The notes beneath the pieces are model-generated. The model was not told the origin of the DNA. It was given only the letters and a program-made list of their open reading frames with translations, and ran no database searches. A DNA stretch of 64,000 nucleotides, from assembly GCF_947487305.1 (NCBI RefSeq), contig NZ_CANKWH010000002.1, positions 356,523-420,522 on the forward strand, given 5' to 3'. Below are positions 8,186-16,460 of this stretch, one piece after another (the stretch's first letter is position 1; every line of letters starts with the position of its first letter). The DNA is from an uncultured Paracoccus sp. (GTDB lineage Bacteria > Pseudomonadota > Alphaproteobacteria > Rhodobacterales > Rhodobacteraceae). A program made the translations under genes and the position numbers.

Positions 8186-8654
8186 TGCAGGCTTCTTTGA
8201 TGCCGGGCCGGACAGCCCGCTGGCGCTGAAGGCCGAGGGCGAGGCCGATCTGAGGGTGATCTCGGCGCTGGTGCAGGATGCGATCCTGCCGGCGAACGAA
8301 CTCAGCTATGACAGCAAGGCCCGGCGCCTGGCGCTGCTGATCAACCGCTTCCGTTGGGAAGATGCCGAGGCCGCGCGGCGCGAGAAGCGCGAGTTCGAGC
8401 GGGTCCGGGCGCTGCTGGTCGTCAATGACGTGCTCAAGGTGCAAAGCGACGGGCTCAGCCGCGATGCCGATACGGTGCTGGAACTCTTGACCATCGACTG
8501 GCAGCCGGGCGCCGATGGCACCGGGCGGCTGCTGCTGGAGTTTGCCGGCGACGGCACGCTGTCCGCCGATGTCGAATGCATCAACCTCGACCTGCGCGAC
8601 GTGACCCGGCCCTATGTCGCGCCCTCGGGCAAGGCACCGCATCACCCGGAATGA
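8178..8654 (+). CDS. DUF2948 family protein
   Basis: A 158-residue soluble protein of the DUF2948 family, found next to murA in many Alphaproteobacteria. Features are [23 protein letters not shown] near the start, FRWEDAE near 56 and a C-terminal [15 protein letters not shown]. It overlaps murA by eight bases and the GNAT gene by four (ATGA). No catalytic motif is evident, and the function is unknown. The constant pairing with murA suggests a link to envelope synthesis, but this is inference. Confidence 0.88.
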   Translation: MADAGFFDAGPDSPLALKAEGEADLRVISALVQDAILPANELSYDSKARRLALLINRFRWEDAEAARREKREFERVRALLVVNDVLKVQSDGLSRDADTVLELLTIDWQPGADGTGRLLLEFAGDGTLSADVECINLDLRDVTRPYVAPSGKAPHHPE

Positions 8655-9136
8655 GAGTCTGGCGGCTTGATCCCGCGCGCGCCGCGGAATGGCGCGCCAT
8701 CCGGCTTGCGGCGCTGATCGATGCGCCCGAGGCCTTCGGCTCGACGCTGGACGACTGGCAGGACCGGCCGCTCGCGGATTTCGCCGAACGGCTGGCGGCG
8801 GTGCCGACCTTCGCGGCGGGCCGGACCGAGGGCGAACCGCTGGCGGTCGCCGCCTGGCAGGCGGGGCTGGACCCGAGCGATGACCAGCGGGGCTGGCTTC
8901 TGGCGGTCTATGCCCGGCCCGAGGCGCGTGGCCGGGGCTTTGCCGAAACCGCCATCCGCGCCGCCATCGCCGATGCGGCGGCGCAGGGCATGACCTCGAT
9001 CGGCCTCAATGTCCGGGACCGGGCGGCCCATGCGCAGGCGCTTTATCGCCGGCTCGGGTTCCGCCCCTCGGACCGGCACGAGCCGAGCAACAGCCCGGAC
9101 AACCCCGAGATCGAGATGCTGAGGAGCCTGCCATGA
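8651..9136 (+). CDS. GNAT family N-acetyltransferase
   Basis: About 161 residues. The acetyl-CoA-binding motif A is RPEARGRGFAETAIRAAI (about 93-110), followed by IGLNVRDRAAHAQALYRRLGF, the usual motif B with the ALY...GF signature. ATG 8651 overlaps the upstream stop as ATGA, which fixes the start. The substrate is unknown; small-molecule amines or protein N-termini are typical. It is translationally coupled to genes on both sides. Confidence 0.9.
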   Translation: MRVWRLDPARAAEWRAIRLAALIDAPEAFGSTLDDWQDRPLADFAERLAAVPTFAAGRTEGEPLAVAAWQAGLDPSDDQRGWLLAVYARPEARGRGFAETAIRAAIADAAAQGMTSIGLNVRDRAAHAQALYRRLGFRPSDRHEPSNSPDNPEIEMLRSLP

Positions 9137-9759
9137 TCCTCTCCGCCGAGGCGCTGGCCTTTGACATGGATGGCACGCTGGTCAATTCCGGCCCGGTCAT
9201 CGCCGCCTCCTGGACCGAATGGGCGGAACGCCGGGGACTGGACCCTGTGGCGGTCATCCATTTCTGCCATGGCCGTCCGCTGCACCGGATCATCGCCCAT
9301 TTCGCCCCCGATGCCGATCTGATGACCGAGGGGCAATGGGTGCTGGACCGGCTGCCCGCGCTGGAACACCTGTTGCGCCCGATGGCCGGTGCGCCGGAAT
9401 TGCTGGCGAGCCTAGCGGGTGACGAATGGGCGCTGGTCACTTCGGCCCCGTCCGATCTGGCGCGGCGCTGGATGGGTATCTGCCAGTTGCCCCTGCCCGG
9501 CATCATCATCACCGCCGATGACGTGACCCATCCGAAACCCGATCCCGAACCCTTTGCCCGGGCAGCGAAGGCCTTCGGGCTCGCGCCAGAACGGATGCTG
9601 GCCTTCGAGGACTCGACCGCCGGCCTCACCTCGGCCAAGGATGCCGGGATGCCGAGCGTCGGGCTTGGCGGCGCCACCGGCAGCGCGGTCAGCATCGCCG
9701 ATTACAGCGGCGTGACCCGCCTGCCCGGCCCCGGCATCCGGTTGGATTTCGGCACCTAG
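9133..9759 (+). CDS. HAD-superfamily phosphatase (sugar phosphatase-like)
   Basis: A 208-residue haloacid-dehalogenase-type hydrolase. Motif I is FDMDGTLVNS (about 9-18), motif II is VTSAPS (about 102), motif III Lys is in HPKPDPEPF (about 134) and motif IV is FEDSTAGL (about 157). An inserted helical cap between motifs I and II makes it a subfamily I enzyme like the Gph/YcjU/Yfb sugar phosphatases. It probably hydrolyses a phosphosugar; substrate not determined. It overlaps the GNAT gene by four bases and the convergent ABM gene by four. Confidence 0.9.
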   Translation: MILSAEALAFDMDGTLVNSGPVIAASWTEWAERRGLDPVAVIHFCHGRPLHRIIAHFAPDADLMTEGQWVLDRLPALEHLLRPMAGAPELLASLAGDEWALVTSAPSDLARRWMGICQLPLPGIIITADDVTHPKPDPEPFARAAKAFGLAPERMLAFEDSTAGLTSAKDAGMPSVGLGGATGSAVSIADYSGVTRLPGPGIRLDFGT

Positions 9760-10040
9760 ATCCGCTGCCAGCGGATCACCTCGGGCTTGCCATCGAGCAG
9801 CGGCAGGATCTTCACCAGCTGCGCGTCAAGGAATTCCGTCTGGTTATGGGCGCGTTCGGCCTCGGGCGTGGCCCAGATCTCGACCGAGGTGAAGAGATCG
9901 CCGCTCTGCAGATAGTCATAGCTTAGGCAGCCCGGCTCGTCCCGGCTGTGTTCGGCAAGTGCACGAAGCAGCGGGATCAGCGCGCCTGCCTGACCGGCAC
10001 GGGCGCGGAAACGGGCGGTGACATGAACAGGACCGCTCAC
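9756..10040 (-). CDS. Antibiotic biosynthesis monooxygenase (ABM) domain protein
   Basis: A single ABM/YgiN-like ferredoxin-fold domain of about 94 residues (VTARFRARAGQAGALIPLLRALAEHSRDEPGC followed by YDYLQSGDLFTSVEIWAT). Family members are small dimeric quinol monooxygenases or related enzymes acting without metal. GTG at 10040 overlaps the upstream SDR stop as GTGA and is the preferred start; ATG 10055 would add five residues. It is co-transcribed with the SDR, so it probably acts in the same small oxidation pathway, substrate unknown. Confidence 0.85.
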   Translation of the reverse strand: MSGPVHVTARFRARAGQAGALIPLLRALAEHSRDEPGCLSYDYLQSGDLFTSVEIWATPEAERAHNQTEFLDAQLVKILPLLDGKPEVIRWQRI

Positions 10041-10810
10041 AACCGCCGCTCCCATTCCTCCTGCTGCTCGCGCCGGGCCATGTCATGGGCGGCTTTCGGC
10101 AGCACGGTGCGATAGGGCGGATTGGCCTCGGTCAGCACCCGGATCATCGCCTCGACCATCTCGGCCGGGTCGGCCTGCCGGGTCAGTTCGCGCACGGGCC
10201 AGTGATCCATCACCCGCTCGCCCTGCCCCCACCACTGGTCCTGCGCCTCCATCCCGGTATCGTTGAAGCCGGTGCGATAGGCGCCGGGATTGATGGTGCA
10301 GACCTCGACGCCATAGGGGGCCAGCTCTTCGCGCAGCGCGAGGCAGAAGCCCTCGACGGCGAATTTGCTGGCGGAATAAGCCCCGTCCCAGGGCACTTTC
10401 ACCAGACCCGCCACCGACGAGGTCCAGACGATGCGCCCGCCCCCCGCGCGGATGAATTTCCTGGCCGCGCCCTGCGCCATCTCGAGGGCCGCGAAAACAT
10501 TGGTGTCGAAGATACGCCGGACGATCTCGGGCGGAAGTTCCGCCACCGGGCCGGATTCCATGATGCCCGCATTGTTGAACAGCGTGTCGAACTCCAGCGC
10601 CAGCGCATGGTCGCGGTCGATCGCGGAGAGCACGTCCAGCTTGATGACCTGCATGGTGAGGCCCCGCCGCGCCGCCTCGGCCCGAAGCTCTGTCACCTGC
10701 GGCCATATCTGGCAGGACGCGATGACCTTGTGCCCCGCCTCGGCCAGCCCCAGGGCCACGCCCTTGCCGAAACCCGAGCCCGCGCCGGTGATGAGGATGG
10801 TTCTGGTCAT
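10037..10810 (-). CDS. Short-chain dehydrogenase/reductase
   Basis: A 257-residue classical SDR. The cofactor motif is TGAGSGFGKG (about 8-17), NNAG lies near 80, a Ser in WTSSVAG near 130, and the catalytic YSASK near 145-149 with INPGAYRTGF after it. It oxidises or reduces an alcohol/carbonyl with NAD(P); substrate unknown. It leads a two-gene operon with the ABM protein. Confidence 0.93.
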   Translation of the reverse strand: MTRTILITGAGSGFGKGVALGLAEAGHKVIASCQIWPQVTELRAEAARRGLTMQVIKLDVLSAIDRDHALALEFDTLFNNAGIMESGPVAELPPEIVRRIFDTNVFAALEMAQGAARKFIRAGGGRIVWTSSVAGLVKVPWDGAYSASKFAVEGFCLALREELAPYGVEVCTINPGAYRTGFNDTGMEAQDQWWGQGERVMDHWPVRELTRQADPAEMVEAMIRVLTEANPPYRTVLPKAAHDMARREQQEEWERRL

Positions 10811-10886
10811 GCTGCCTCCCGTGTCTCACGGGGCCAGATGAGCATGGCGGCGCGGGATTGTCGACCAAGGCGGCTGGTCTAAATCC

Positions 10887-11249
10887 TCAGCCCGCGTCTT
10901 GACCGATCAGGATCACGCCCCCTTCGACCACCAGCGGCACCCGGTCCAGCGCGCAATCGGCGCCCGACAGCGGCTCGCCCGTTGCGGCATCGAACATGGC
11001 GCCATGTCCCGTGCACATCAGCTTGGCCCCGTCGGCTGACAGGATCTGCGGCCCGCGATAGTCGAGCGGCAGATATTGGTGCGGGCAGGCATTCACATAG
11101 GCATGGACGGCCTCGCCCGCGCGAACGAGCAGCAGCGGGAATTCGCCCTGCGGACCGTTCAGCATCAGCGTCATCGCCCCGCTGACCTCGGCCAGCGCGG
11201 CGACCGGGGTGCCAAGTGCCGGCGCGGTGCTGTAATCGGTCCAGGCCAT
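10887..11249 (-). CDS. Rieske [2Fe-2S] domain protein
   Basis: A 120-residue soluble protein, essentially one Rieske domain. The cluster ligands are CPH (about residue 55-57, ACPHQYLPLDYRG) and CTGH (about 79-82, LMCTGHGAMFD). It is probably an electron carrier to an oxygenase, of the small ferredoxin type. It lies close to hpd and the SDR/ABM pair on the same strand, so an aromatic-oxidation role is plausible, but no oxygenase alpha subunit is adjacent. Confidence 0.92.
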   Translation of the reverse strand: MAWTDYSTAPALGTPVAALAEVSGAMTLMLNGPQGEFPLLLVRAGEAVHAYVNACPHQYLPLDYRGPQILSADGAKLMCTGHGAMFDAATGEPLSGADCALDRVPLVVEGGVILIGQDAG

Positions 11250-11318
11250 GGGTCGCTCCTGTCATGAAAATGCGCCCGAAGCAGAGGCCGGGCGCAGAAA
11301 CCGTTTACCACATGCGGA

Positions 11319-12431
11319 TCAGACGGTGGGTTCGGCCTTCAGCACGCCGCGGCGGACCTGATCTTCCTCGATCGATTCGAAGAGGGCGCGGAAATTGCCC
11401 TCGCCAAAGCCGTCATCGCCCTTGCGCTGGATGAACTCGAAGAAGATCGGCCCGATCACGGTTTTCGAGAAGATCTGCAGAAGGATGCGGGTCTCGCCAC
11501 CCCCGACGACGCCCTCGCCATCGATCAGGATGCCGTGCTTCTTCATCCGCTCCAGCGGTTCCTCATGGCCGGTCACGCGCTTTTTCGACATGTCGTAATA
11601 GACGGCGGGCGGCCCGGGCATGAATTCCATCCCGGCGGCGGAAATCGCATCGGTGCCGGCATAGATGTCATTGCTGGCAATCGCGATGTGCTGGATGCCC
11701 TCGCCCTTGTATTCCTTCAGATACTCCTCGATCTGGCTGTTCTCGTCGGCGCTTTCGTTGATCGGGATGCGGATCTTGCCATCGGGGCTGGTCAGGGCGC
11801 GGCTGGTCAGGCCGGTCTGCTTGCCCTTGATGTCGAAGAAGCGGATTTCGCGGAAGTTGAACACGTCGTGGTAGAACTTGTACCAGGTATCCATGTTCCC
11901 GCGGATCACATTGTGGGTCAGGTGGTCGAGGTAGAAGAAGCCGAAGCCCGTGGGGCGCGGATTGACCTCGCCCAGCCAGTCGAAGTCGCGCGCATAGGCG
12001 CTGCCAGTGTCGCCATAGGTGTCGACGAAGTAGAGCAGCGAGCCGCCGATGCCGATCACCGCAGGCACGTCCAGCGATTTGCCCGGGCCGGTATATTCCA
12101 CCGCGCCCAGCTCCACCGCGCGCTTCAGCGCGTGCTGCGCATCGACCACGCGCCAGGCCATGGCCGGGGCGCAGGGGCCGTGATCCTTGACGAACTGGGC
12201 GGCATGGCCATCCGCATCGGCGTTCAGCAGATAGTTGATGTCGCCCTGACGATAGAGAACGATGTCCTTGGTCTTGTGCTTGGCCACCGGGACAAAGCCC
12301 ATCTGGCGGAAGATGCGGTCCAGGATCTCGGGCTGGGGATGGGCGAATTCGACGAACTCGAACCCGTCGGTGCCGGCCGGGTTGGCGGCGGTGATGGTGG
12401 CTTTCGGGGCGTTGTGCGGGAAGGGACCCAT
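11319..12431 (-). CDS. hpd: 4-hydroxyphenylpyruvate dioxygenase
   Basis: A 370-residue non-haem iron enzyme that converts 4-hydroxyphenylpyruvate to homogentisate in tyrosine catabolism. There are two VOC-type halves. The metal ligands are in FYLDHLTHNV (His, about 171), GIQHIAIASND (His, about 251) and FFEFIQRKG (Glu, about 332), and the conserved KGDDGFGEGNF C-terminal gate is present. ATG 12431 is chosen because it gives the standard length; longer frames enter the divergent promoter region. The divergent Lrp-type regulator probably controls it. Confidence 0.97.
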   Translation of the reverse strand: MGPFPHNAPKATITAANPAGTDGFEFVEFAHPQPEILDRIFRQMGFVPVAKHKTKDIVLYRQGDINYLLNADADGHAAQFVKDHGPCAPAMAWRVVDAQHALKRAVELGAVEYTGPGKSLDVPAVIGIGGSLLYFVDTYGDTGSAYARDFDWLGEVNPRPTGFGFFYLDHLTHNVIRGNMDTWYKFYHDVFNFREIRFFDIKGKQTGLTSRALTSPDGKIRIPINESADENSQIEEYLKEYKGEGIQHIAIASNDIYAGTDAISAAGMEFMPGPPAVYYDMSKKRVTGHEEPLERMKKHGILIDGEGVVGGGETRILLQIFSKTVIGPIFFEFIQRKGDDGFGEGNFRALFESIEEDQVRRGVLKAEPTV

Positions 12432-12520
12432 GGCGCTACTCCTCAATCTGCGGCTTGGCGACAGTATGTCACAGGGGCCGCGCATGGGGCTTGCATCTTT
12501 CGCCGGTTTTCGGGTCATAT

Positions 12521-12535
12521 TGCACGAAATTCGCA
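12521..12535. promoter_or_regulatory. Possible operator between hpd and the Lrp regulator
   Basis: TGCACGAAATTCGCA is a near-perfect dyad around CGAA-A-TTCG in the divergent intergenic region, 24 bases before the regulator start. A related GCGCACGAA lies just before the start codon. Lrp/AsnC proteins bind such short dyads. Assignment is by position only. Confidence 0.3.
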
Positions 12536-12559
12536 CCATCATACGGATTGGCGCACGAA

Positions 12560-13024
12560 ATGGCGATAGACAGCTTTGACCTTGCGATTCTGACCGCATT
12601 GCAGCGCGACGGGGCGATGACCAACGCGGCACTGGCCGAGGTGGTGAACCTCTCGGCCTCGCAATGCTCGCGCCGGAGGGCGGCGCTGGAAGAGGCCGGG
12701 CTGATCCTCGGTTATGCGGCGCGACTGAATGCCGCCGGCTTGGGCTTTGGCCTCCGCGCGATCACGCGGGTGAACCTGCAAAGCCACGGACAGGGCACCG
12801 ATGACAGCTTTGCCCGTTTCATCCAGACGCAGCCGAATATCCGCGCCGCCTTCTCGGTCGCGGGCGATGCCGATTACGTGCTGGACGTGCGCGCCCGTGA
12901 TCTGGAAGATTTCGCCGCCTTCCTGCACCAGCATCTGCTGCCACATCCGCAGGTGGCGCATGTGCGCTCGGAAATCGTCTTGAAGACACTGAAGGAAGAG
13001 GAAGGTCTGGCGCTTCAGCCTTGA
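12560..13024 (+). CDS. Lrp/AsnC family transcriptional regulator
   Basis: A 154-residue regulator. An N-terminal helix-turn-helix (FDLAILTALQRDGAMTNAALAEVVNLSASQCSRRRAALEEAGLI, about 4-50) is followed by the ligand-binding RAM domain (about 65-145, with AFSVAGDADYVLDVRARDLEDF). It stands divergent to hpd, the arrangement of amino-acid-responsive activators of tyrosine or phenylalanine degradation. The effector is probably an aromatic amino acid, which is inference. It overlaps the 3' end of the convergent HxlR gene by ten bases. Confidence 0.93.
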   Translation: MAIDSFDLAILTALQRDGAMTNAALAEVVNLSASQCSRRRAALEEAGLILGYAARLNAAGLGFGLRAITRVNLQSHGQGTDDSFARFIQTQPNIRAAFSVAGDADYVLDVRARDLEDFAAFLHQHLLPHPQVAHVRSEIVLKTLKEEEGLALQP

Positions 13025-13674
13025 TTGTTCAGGCTGAAGAGATCCACGAAACCCTGCGCCCGGGCGGCATCGCCGATCAGCCCGATCACCCCGGCCTCGG
13101 CCAGACGGGCCACCGGCTCGGGCCCATAGACCGCGCGGGCCAGCGTGTTGCCATTGCCGCGCAAGAGGAAATCGCCCTCAGGCTTGCGGGTGGCAGTGAC
13201 CGCCAGCGACCCGTCCGGCGCGATCCGCAACTCGAACGCCTCGCGCTCCATGTCGAAACCGGCGATAACCCCCTGCCCTGCGGCCGCAGCGCGGTCGATC
13301 TTGGCGCACATGGACAGCATCAGCGCCGTCGGGCTGATGAAGCGGCGCGGGTCATGGCCCTGATGCTGGCTGCCCCAATGGCAGAGCGCCATCAAGACCG
13401 GATGCAGCGCCTGACCTGATGGCGTCAACCCATAGACCCCAAGGTCAGGATCATGGCTGACCACGCCCGACTCGATCATCTGCGTCAGCCGCTGGGTCAG
13501 CACCCCGGCGGTGATCCCCGGCATCCCGGCGCGAAGCGCCTGAAACCGCTTCGGCACCACCATCAGTTCGCGCGCCACCAGCAGCGCCCATCGATCGCCG
13601 ATGACGTTCAGGGCGTGGGCCTCTAGGCAGCCCTCGTCATAGCGGATGCGCGATGTTTCGCCGTTCTTGGTCAT
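13015..13674 (-). CDS. HxlR family winged-helix regulator with C-terminal extension
   Basis: A 219-residue protein. The first 95 residues are an HxlR domain (CLEAHALNVIGDRWALLVARELM, then RFQALRAGMPGITAGVLTQRLTQMIESGVV). A single Cys near residue 16 is where redox- or electrophile-sensing HxlR proteins carry theirs. The last 100 residues (AFELRIAPDGSLAVTATRKPEGD...) resemble an SCP2-like lipid-binding or ligand domain. It is divergent from the detoxification operon and its start codon lies beside a pair of direct repeats, so it probably represses both itself and the operon. Confidence 0.9.
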   Translation of the reverse strand: MTKNGETSRIRYDEGCLEAHALNVIGDRWALLVARELMVVPKRFQALRAGMPGITAGVLTQRLTQMIESGVVSHDPDLGVYGLTPSGQALHPVLMALCHWGSQHQGHDPRRFISPTALMLSMCAKIDRAAAAGQGVIAGFDMEREAFELRIAPDGSLAVTATRKPEGDFLLRGNGNTLARAVYGPEPVARLAEAGVIGLIGDAARAQGFVDLFSLNNQG

Positions 13675-13675
13675 A

Positions 13676-13705
13676 TTTTCATACTATCAGTTGCTTTTTC
13701 ATACT
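13676..13705. promoter_or_regulatory. Direct-repeat operator for the HxlR regulator
   Basis: TTTTCATACT occurs at 13676-13685 and again at 13696-13705, exactly 20 bases (two helical turns) apart, in the divergent region between hxlR-like and DUF1428 genes. On the other strand this reads AGTATGAAAA twice. HxlR-type dimers commonly bind paired repeats of this kind. The first repeat begins two bases before the regulator start codon, which suggests autoregulation. Confidence 0.55.
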
Positions 13706-13762
13706 GCAAGCGACAGGATGCGAGTCGGATCGGGGATTTCGCCCCGGCAACAGGAGGTTCAG

Positions 13763-14485
13763 ATGAGCTATTATTTTGGCACCATCGCGGCTGTCCCCAC
13801 CGCAAATAAGCAAGACTACATTGACCATGTGAAAATGGCCTGGGGCCTGTTCTCGAAATATGGCGCGACCCGGATGATCGAGACCTGGGGCGCCGATGTA
13901 CCCAAGGGCAAGGTCAACGATCTGCAGGGCGCGGTCGCGGCCAAGGATGATGAGACCGTCGTGTTTTCCTGGATCGAATGGCCCGACAAGGCCGCCGCCG
14001 ATGCGGCCTGGGAGAAGATGCAGAGCGATCCCGAGATGGCGGCGATGGGCAATATGCCCTTCGATGGCAGCCGGATGATCTATGGCGGCTTCCACCCGGT
14101 CTGGGAGGCCGGAGAACCGAATGGCGGGGCCTATGTTCAAGGCTTCGCGCTGGCCGCGCCCGAGAAGAACAAGGACGCCTATACCAAGATGGCGGGCGAG
14201 GCCTGGTCGATGTTCGAGGGCTATGGCGCGCTTGGCACCATCGAGGGCTGGGGCGTGGACGTGCCGCACGGCAAGAAGACCGATTTCTACCGCGCCACCC
14301 TGGCCGAAGAGGGCGAGGCGCCGATCTTCAGCTGGATCGCCTGGCCCGACCGCGCCACCTGCGACGCGGCCGCCAAATCGATGGAGGCCGACATGGAAGG
14401 GCAGGAATTCCCCGAGATGCCCTTTGACGGCAAGCGGATGATGTGGGGGGGATTTGACACGATCTTCGATTCCGCGAAATCCTGA
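13763..14485 (+). CDS. Tandem DUF1428 protein
   Basis: About 240 residues in two similar halves. Each runs from a FGTIA/VQGFA strand through a (G)YGATRMIETWG or YGALGTIEGWG block, a VFSWIEWPD or IFSWIAWPD block and a PFDGxRMxxGGF end. DUF1428 domains have a ferredoxin-like dimeric alpha+beta barrel fold like ABM proteins, and usually occur singly, so this is an internal duplication. The ribosome-binding site AGGAGG (13752-13757) is five bases from ATG 13763. It is first in an operon of detoxification-like genes. Enzymatic activity is unproven for the family. Confidence 0.9.
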   Translation: MSYYFGTIAAVPTANKQDYIDHVKMAWGLFSKYGATRMIETWGADVPKGKVNDLQGAVAAKDDETVVFSWIEWPDKAAADAAWEKMQSDPEMAAMGNMPFDGSRMIYGGFHPVWEAGEPNGGAYVQGFALAAPEKNKDAYTKMAGEAWSMFEGYGALGTIEGWGVDVPHGKKTDFYRATLAEEGEAPIFSWIAWPDRATCDAAAKSMEADMEGQEFPEMPFDGKRMMWGGFDTIFDSAKS

Positions 14486-14531
14486 CATCCGGTCTCGGGA
14501 CCGATCAACCGCCGATCACGAGGAGGCGATC

Positions 14532-15326
14532 ATGACGAGCTTTCAAGGCAATCCCTGCTGGTATGAACTGACATCCGGCGATTCCCCTGCGGCAGCCGAT
14601 TTCTATGGCAAGGTGCTGGGCTGGACCGCGCAGGATGCGGGCGTGCCCGGTTTCGACTATCTTCTGGCGAAATCGGGCGAGGACATGGTCGCCGGCCTCG
14701 CCAATGCCGATGGCAACCAGCCGCCGCACTGGCTGATCTATTTCGCCGTCGATGATTGCGACGCGGCGGTGCAGGCGATCCTCAAGGCCGGCGGCAAGGA
14801 TTTCGTCGGCCCCGAAGACATTCCCGGCACCGGCCGCTTTGCCATCGTCGGCGACCCGCAGGGCGGGCGCTTCGGCATCCTGCAGCCCGATCTCGGCGAT
14901 ATGACGCCCGAGCAGATCGCCAAGGCCAACGAGACCGGCGCCTTCGACCAGAAGAAGGCCGGGCATGGCAACTGGAACGAGCTGATGTCGAGCGACCCGG
15001 AAGCGGGCTTTGCCTTCTATTCCGGTCTCTTCGGCTGGCAGAAATCGACGCCCGTCGACATGGGCGAGATGGGCACCTACCAGCTCTTCTCGCATAAGGG
15101 CGCCGATATCGGCGGGATGATGGGCCTCGGCAACGCGCCCTTCACCTGCTGGCTGCCCTATTTCGGCGCGAATGGCGTGACGGCTGCCATGGACCGGATC
15201 AGCGCCAATGGCGGCCAGATCATCCACGGCCCGCAAGAGGTTCCGGGCGGCGCCTTCATCGCCATCGCACAGGACCCGCAGGGCGCGCATTTTGCCGTGG
15301 TCGGCCCGAAGGAGATCAGCGCATGA
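14532..15326 (+). CDS. Two-domain VOC (glyoxalase/bleomycin-resistance fold) protein
   Basis: A 264-residue protein with two VOC domains (about 5-120 and 140-262). Each opens with the same pattern (CWYELTSGDSPAAADFYGKVLGW and NWNELMSSDPEAGFAFYSGLFGW) and ends with an ADPQG/QDPQGAHFAV strand. Proteins of this layout belong to the hydroxylase/CFP-30B-like branch. Metal-dependent chemistry on an electrophilic or aromatic substrate is likely but unproven. AGGAGG at 14521-14526 precedes ATG 14532. It overlaps the GST gene by four bases. Confidence 0.92.
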   Translation: MTSFQGNPCWYELTSGDSPAAADFYGKVLGWTAQDAGVPGFDYLLAKSGEDMVAGLANADGNQPPHWLIYFAVDDCDAAVQAILKAGGKDFVGPEDIPGTGRFAIVGDPQGGRFGILQPDLGDMTPEQIAKANETGAFDQKKAGHGNWNELMSSDPEAGFAFYSGLFGWQKSTPVDMGEMGTYQLFSHKGADIGGMMGLGNAPFTCWLPYFGANGVTAAMDRISANGGQIIHGPQEVPGGAFIAIAQDPQGAHFAVVGPKEISA

Positions 15327-15985
15327 CCCGCGAACCCGTTACCATCGTCACCTATGACTGGGTGCCGCCCTTTGCCCAGGGCTATGTCCGCGAGATCCGC
15401 GCGCGTTGGGCCGCCGAAGAGGCCGGCATCCCCTATCGCATCGAAACCGTGCCGGTTTCACCCAAATCTGCCGCCCATCGGGAGATGCAGCCCTTCGAGC
15501 AGGTGCCGGTGCTGAAGGATGGCGACCTGACCCTGTTCGAGAGCGGCGCCATCGCGCTTTATCTGGCAGAGGGCACGGCGCTTCTGCCAGAGGCGCGCAG
15601 GGCCGAGGTGACGCAATGGCTGATCGCCGCGCTGAACAGCGTCGAGCCGCAGGTGATGGTCTGGGTCACGGCCGGGCTGTTCGACAAGGACGAGGCCGCC
15701 GCCGAGCGCGCAATGAAGCGCCTTCAGCCCCGCCTTGCGCAACTGGCCGCCGCGCTCGAGGGGCGCGACTGGCTTCTGGGCGACACCTTCTCGATTGCCG
15801 ATCTGATGTTGGTCGAGGTGCTGCGCGGTGCCGGCGACGATGGCGCGCTGGATGATCATCCGGTGCTGTCCGCCTATGTCGCCCGCGCCACTGCGCGTCC
15901 GGCCTTCCAGAAGGCGATGGCCGATCACATGGCCCATTGGGCCGAGGCCGACCGCGCCAAGGCCCAAAAGGAGGGCGCGGCATGA
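15323..15985 (+). CDS. Glutathione S-transferase family protein
   Basis: A 220-residue cytosolic-type GST. The thioredoxin-fold N-terminal domain carries the cis-Pro motif EQVPVLKDGD and the glutathione gamma-Glu-binding FESGAIALYLAE (about 53-80). A helical C-terminal domain has LLGDTFSIADLMLVEVLRG, the N-capping motif. It conjugates or isomerises electrophiles using glutathione. It is translationally coupled to genes on both sides (ATGA overlaps), inside the HxlR-associated operon. Confidence 0.92.
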   Translation: MTREPVTIVTYDWVPPFAQGYVREIRARWAAEEAGIPYRIETVPVSPKSAAHREMQPFEQVPVLKDGDLTLFESGAIALYLAEGTALLPEARRAEVTQWLIAALNSVEPQVMVWVTAGLFDKDEAAAERAMKRLQPRLAQLAAALEGRDWLLGDTFSIADLMLVEVLRGAGDDGALDDHPVLSAYVARATARPAFQKAMADHMAHWAEADRAKAQKEGAA

Positions 15986-16449
15986 CCTCGCCCGTCCGCA
16001 CCTGCCTCTGGATGGAGAAGGACGGCTCGGCTGCCGCCGCCTTCTATACCGCGCTGATCCCCGGCAGCGCCGTCGAGGGGGCCGTGGGCTTTCAGGGCGG
16101 CGACACCCCGGCGCTGGTGGTGAATTTTCACCTCGCCGGCACGCCCTACATGATCCTGAACGGCGGGCCGCATTTCACCCTCTCCCCCGCCGCCTCGATC
16201 TCGGTCCTGACTGAGGATCAGGCCGAAACAGACCTGCTCTGGAACGCGCTGACCGCCGATGGCGGACAGGAAAGCCAGTGCGGCTGGCTGATCGACCGCT
16301 GGGGCCTGTCCTGGCAGATCACTCCCCGCGCGGTGATGGAGATGACCTTTGCCGACGACCCCGAAGCCTCGGAACGGGCGCGGCAGGCCATGTACAAGAT
16401 GACCAAGCTCGACATCGCCACGATGCGCGCGGCCTTTGACGGCCAGTGA
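15982..16449 (+). CDS. PhnB-like VOC family protein
   Basis: About 155 residues. It has the PhnB / 3-demethylubiquinone-9 3-methyltransferase-like fold: CLWMEKDGSAAAAFYTALIPGS, then GTPYMILNGGPHFTLSPAASI and GWLIDRWGLSWQITP. Family members are not methyltransferases despite the old name; most are uncharacterised VOC enzymes. ATG 15982 overlaps the GST stop as ATGA. The gene context argues for a detoxification role. Confidence 0.92.
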   Translation: MTSPVRTCLWMEKDGSAAAAFYTALIPGSAVEGAVGFQGGDTPALVVNFHLAGTPYMILNGGPHFTLSPAASISVLTEDQAETDLLWNALTADGGQESQCGWLIDRWGLSWQITPRAVMEMTFADDPEASERARQAMYKMTKLDIATMRAAFDGQ

Positions 16450-16460
16450 AAGGATAGCTG

